From: Methylocystis rosea | Lineage (GTDB): Bacteria; Pseudomonadota; Alphaproteobacteria; Rhizobiales; Beijerinckiaceae | Length of the DNA stretch: 64,000 bases | Reading direction: 5' to 3' | Assembly (NCBI RefSeq): GCF_003855495.1 | Contig: NZ_CP034086.1 | Span: forward strand, 558,001 to 622,000 | Part shown: piece by piece, positions 63,484 to 64,000 of the stretch | Layout: each line of letters starts with the position of its first letter | Numbering within the stretch: position 1 is the first letter of the stretch | Notes under the pieces: model-generated | The model's database searches: none | What the model was told of the DNA's origin: nothing | The model's input: the letters and a program-made list of their open reading frames with translations, nothing else | Position numbers and translations under genes: made by a program

Positions 63484-64000
63484 CTAATTGGAGTCGCCGA
63501 CTAAAGCATTGGACAGAGCCGCCAACAATTGCTGCTCCTGGTAAGGCTTATTGACCACGGGCATGGCTGCGAACCGGGCTGGAATGACCACATCGCTCTC
63601 GTAAGCGGTCGTGAAAACAAACGGCGTGCGCGCATCCATCAAGGCGTCGGCGATTGGCCAGGCCGGCTCGCCGTGGAGATCGATATCGAGCAAAGCGAGA
63701 TCGAAACTCTCGACGTCGAGCGCGCGCAAAGACTCTCGAACCATTCCGAACGGTCCGACCGGGATCATTCCATGCGTACGAAGCAGGTCGCACACGTTCA
63801 GCGCCACAAGGCCGGAGTCCTCAATAACGAGCACGCGTGCGTTGTCGCACGCAATGAGGTTGTTGGGCGTAATGCGCACTTTCTTGCCGCTAGGCGCCTC
63901 ATCTCGCCGCACGATCTGAGTGAGCGGCATTTTCAAACGACACTGCACGCCCTCCGGGTCGAATCTCAGGTTCACGTCGCCCTGTAGATCGAGCGCGATG
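63484..64000 (-). CDS. C-terminal part of a hybrid sensor kinase with receiver domain (partial)
   Basis: The frame is open to the right edge of the window, so the 5' part is missing. The visible C-terminal piece begins IALDLQGD and GVQCRLKMPL, the end of an HWE-type histidine kinase ATPase domain. A receiver domain of about 115 residues follows: IED near its start, phospho-acceptor Asp in LLDIDLHG, Thr in FTTAYES and Lys in VNKPYQEQQ. The internal GTG at 63975 is a chance start within the larger gene. Signal unknown. Confidence 0.85.
   Translation of the reverse strand, partial: IALDLQGDVNLRFDPEGVQCRLKMPLTQIVRRDEAPSGKKVRITPNNLIACDNARVLVIEDSGLVALNVCDLLRTHGMIPVGPFGMVRESLRALDVESFDLALLDIDLHGEPAWPIADALMDARTPFVFTTAYESDVVIPARFAAMPVVNKPYQEQQLLAALSNALVGDSN

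Overview
The window is a compact, high-GC chromosomal segment from an alphaproteobacterium, most likely of the order Hyphomicrobiales (Rhizobiales). The clues are a DUF1476 (F-ATPase zeta-type) gene beside purC, a 41-residue zinc-ligand-free L36, a RibB carrying a degenerate RibA-like domain, an HWE-type hybrid kinase fragment, PHA-degradation genes, and several Rhizobiales-style intergenic hairpin repeats. A methylotroph such as a Methylocystis relative would fit, but no methane-oxidation gene is present, so the genus is only a guess. No rRNA, tRNA, prophage or CRISPR array was seen.

Layout. 1-6 kb: purine synthesis (purC, purS, purQ) with a Uma2-type nuclease gene inserted, the zeta-type F-ATPase regulator, a XerC/D recombinase and RibB. 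6-12 kb: a phosphodiester glycosidase-like protein, valS and eno. 11-23 kb: queF and queC (queuosine pathway), an adenylate cyclase with an extracytoplasmic sensor, a Ni/Co transporter, a Phd/VapC-type toxin-antitoxin pair, a Crp/Fnr regulator, kdsA, a uracil-DNA glycosylase, a GST, and a ZnuD-like TonB receptor under a probable Zur box. 23-34 kb: rpmJ, a histone-deacetylase-like hydrolase, a lipoprotein L,D-transpeptidase, two tiny related secreted peptides, lpdA, a divergent GSCFA/WcbI pair, a methyltransferase and intracellular phaZ. 33-39 kb: cobalamin genes (cobD, cbiD, cobU/P), a second exported PHA depolymerase, a porin-like protein and an IS remnant. 39-50 kb: metY, small secreted proteins, oligopeptidase B, a polyprenyl diphosphate synthase, a TrmN6-like methyltransferase, a B12-binding radical SAM enzyme and a Tlde1/DUF2778 protein. 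50-56 kb: an accessory patch. 56-64 kb: glyQ, chaC, smc, an AI-2E-family transporter and the 3' part of a hybrid HWE kinase.

The most unusual locus is the patch between an SDR gene (ends 50973) and glyQ (starts 55777). It holds one very large protein joining a calcineurin-like metallophosphoesterase with all its metal motifs to a STAND-like P-loop NTPase and a long helical C-terminus. Divergent from it lies an AT-richer bestrophin-type channel gene. This architecture resembles single-protein immune (anti-phage) sensors and effectors and is the best candidate here for an undescribed system.

At a finer scale, at least four families of intergenic inverted repeats sit between convergent genes or at 3' ends. 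In three cases (AI-2E transporter, polyprenyl synthase, Tlde1 protein) the repeat edge contains the stop codon of the neighbouring gene.
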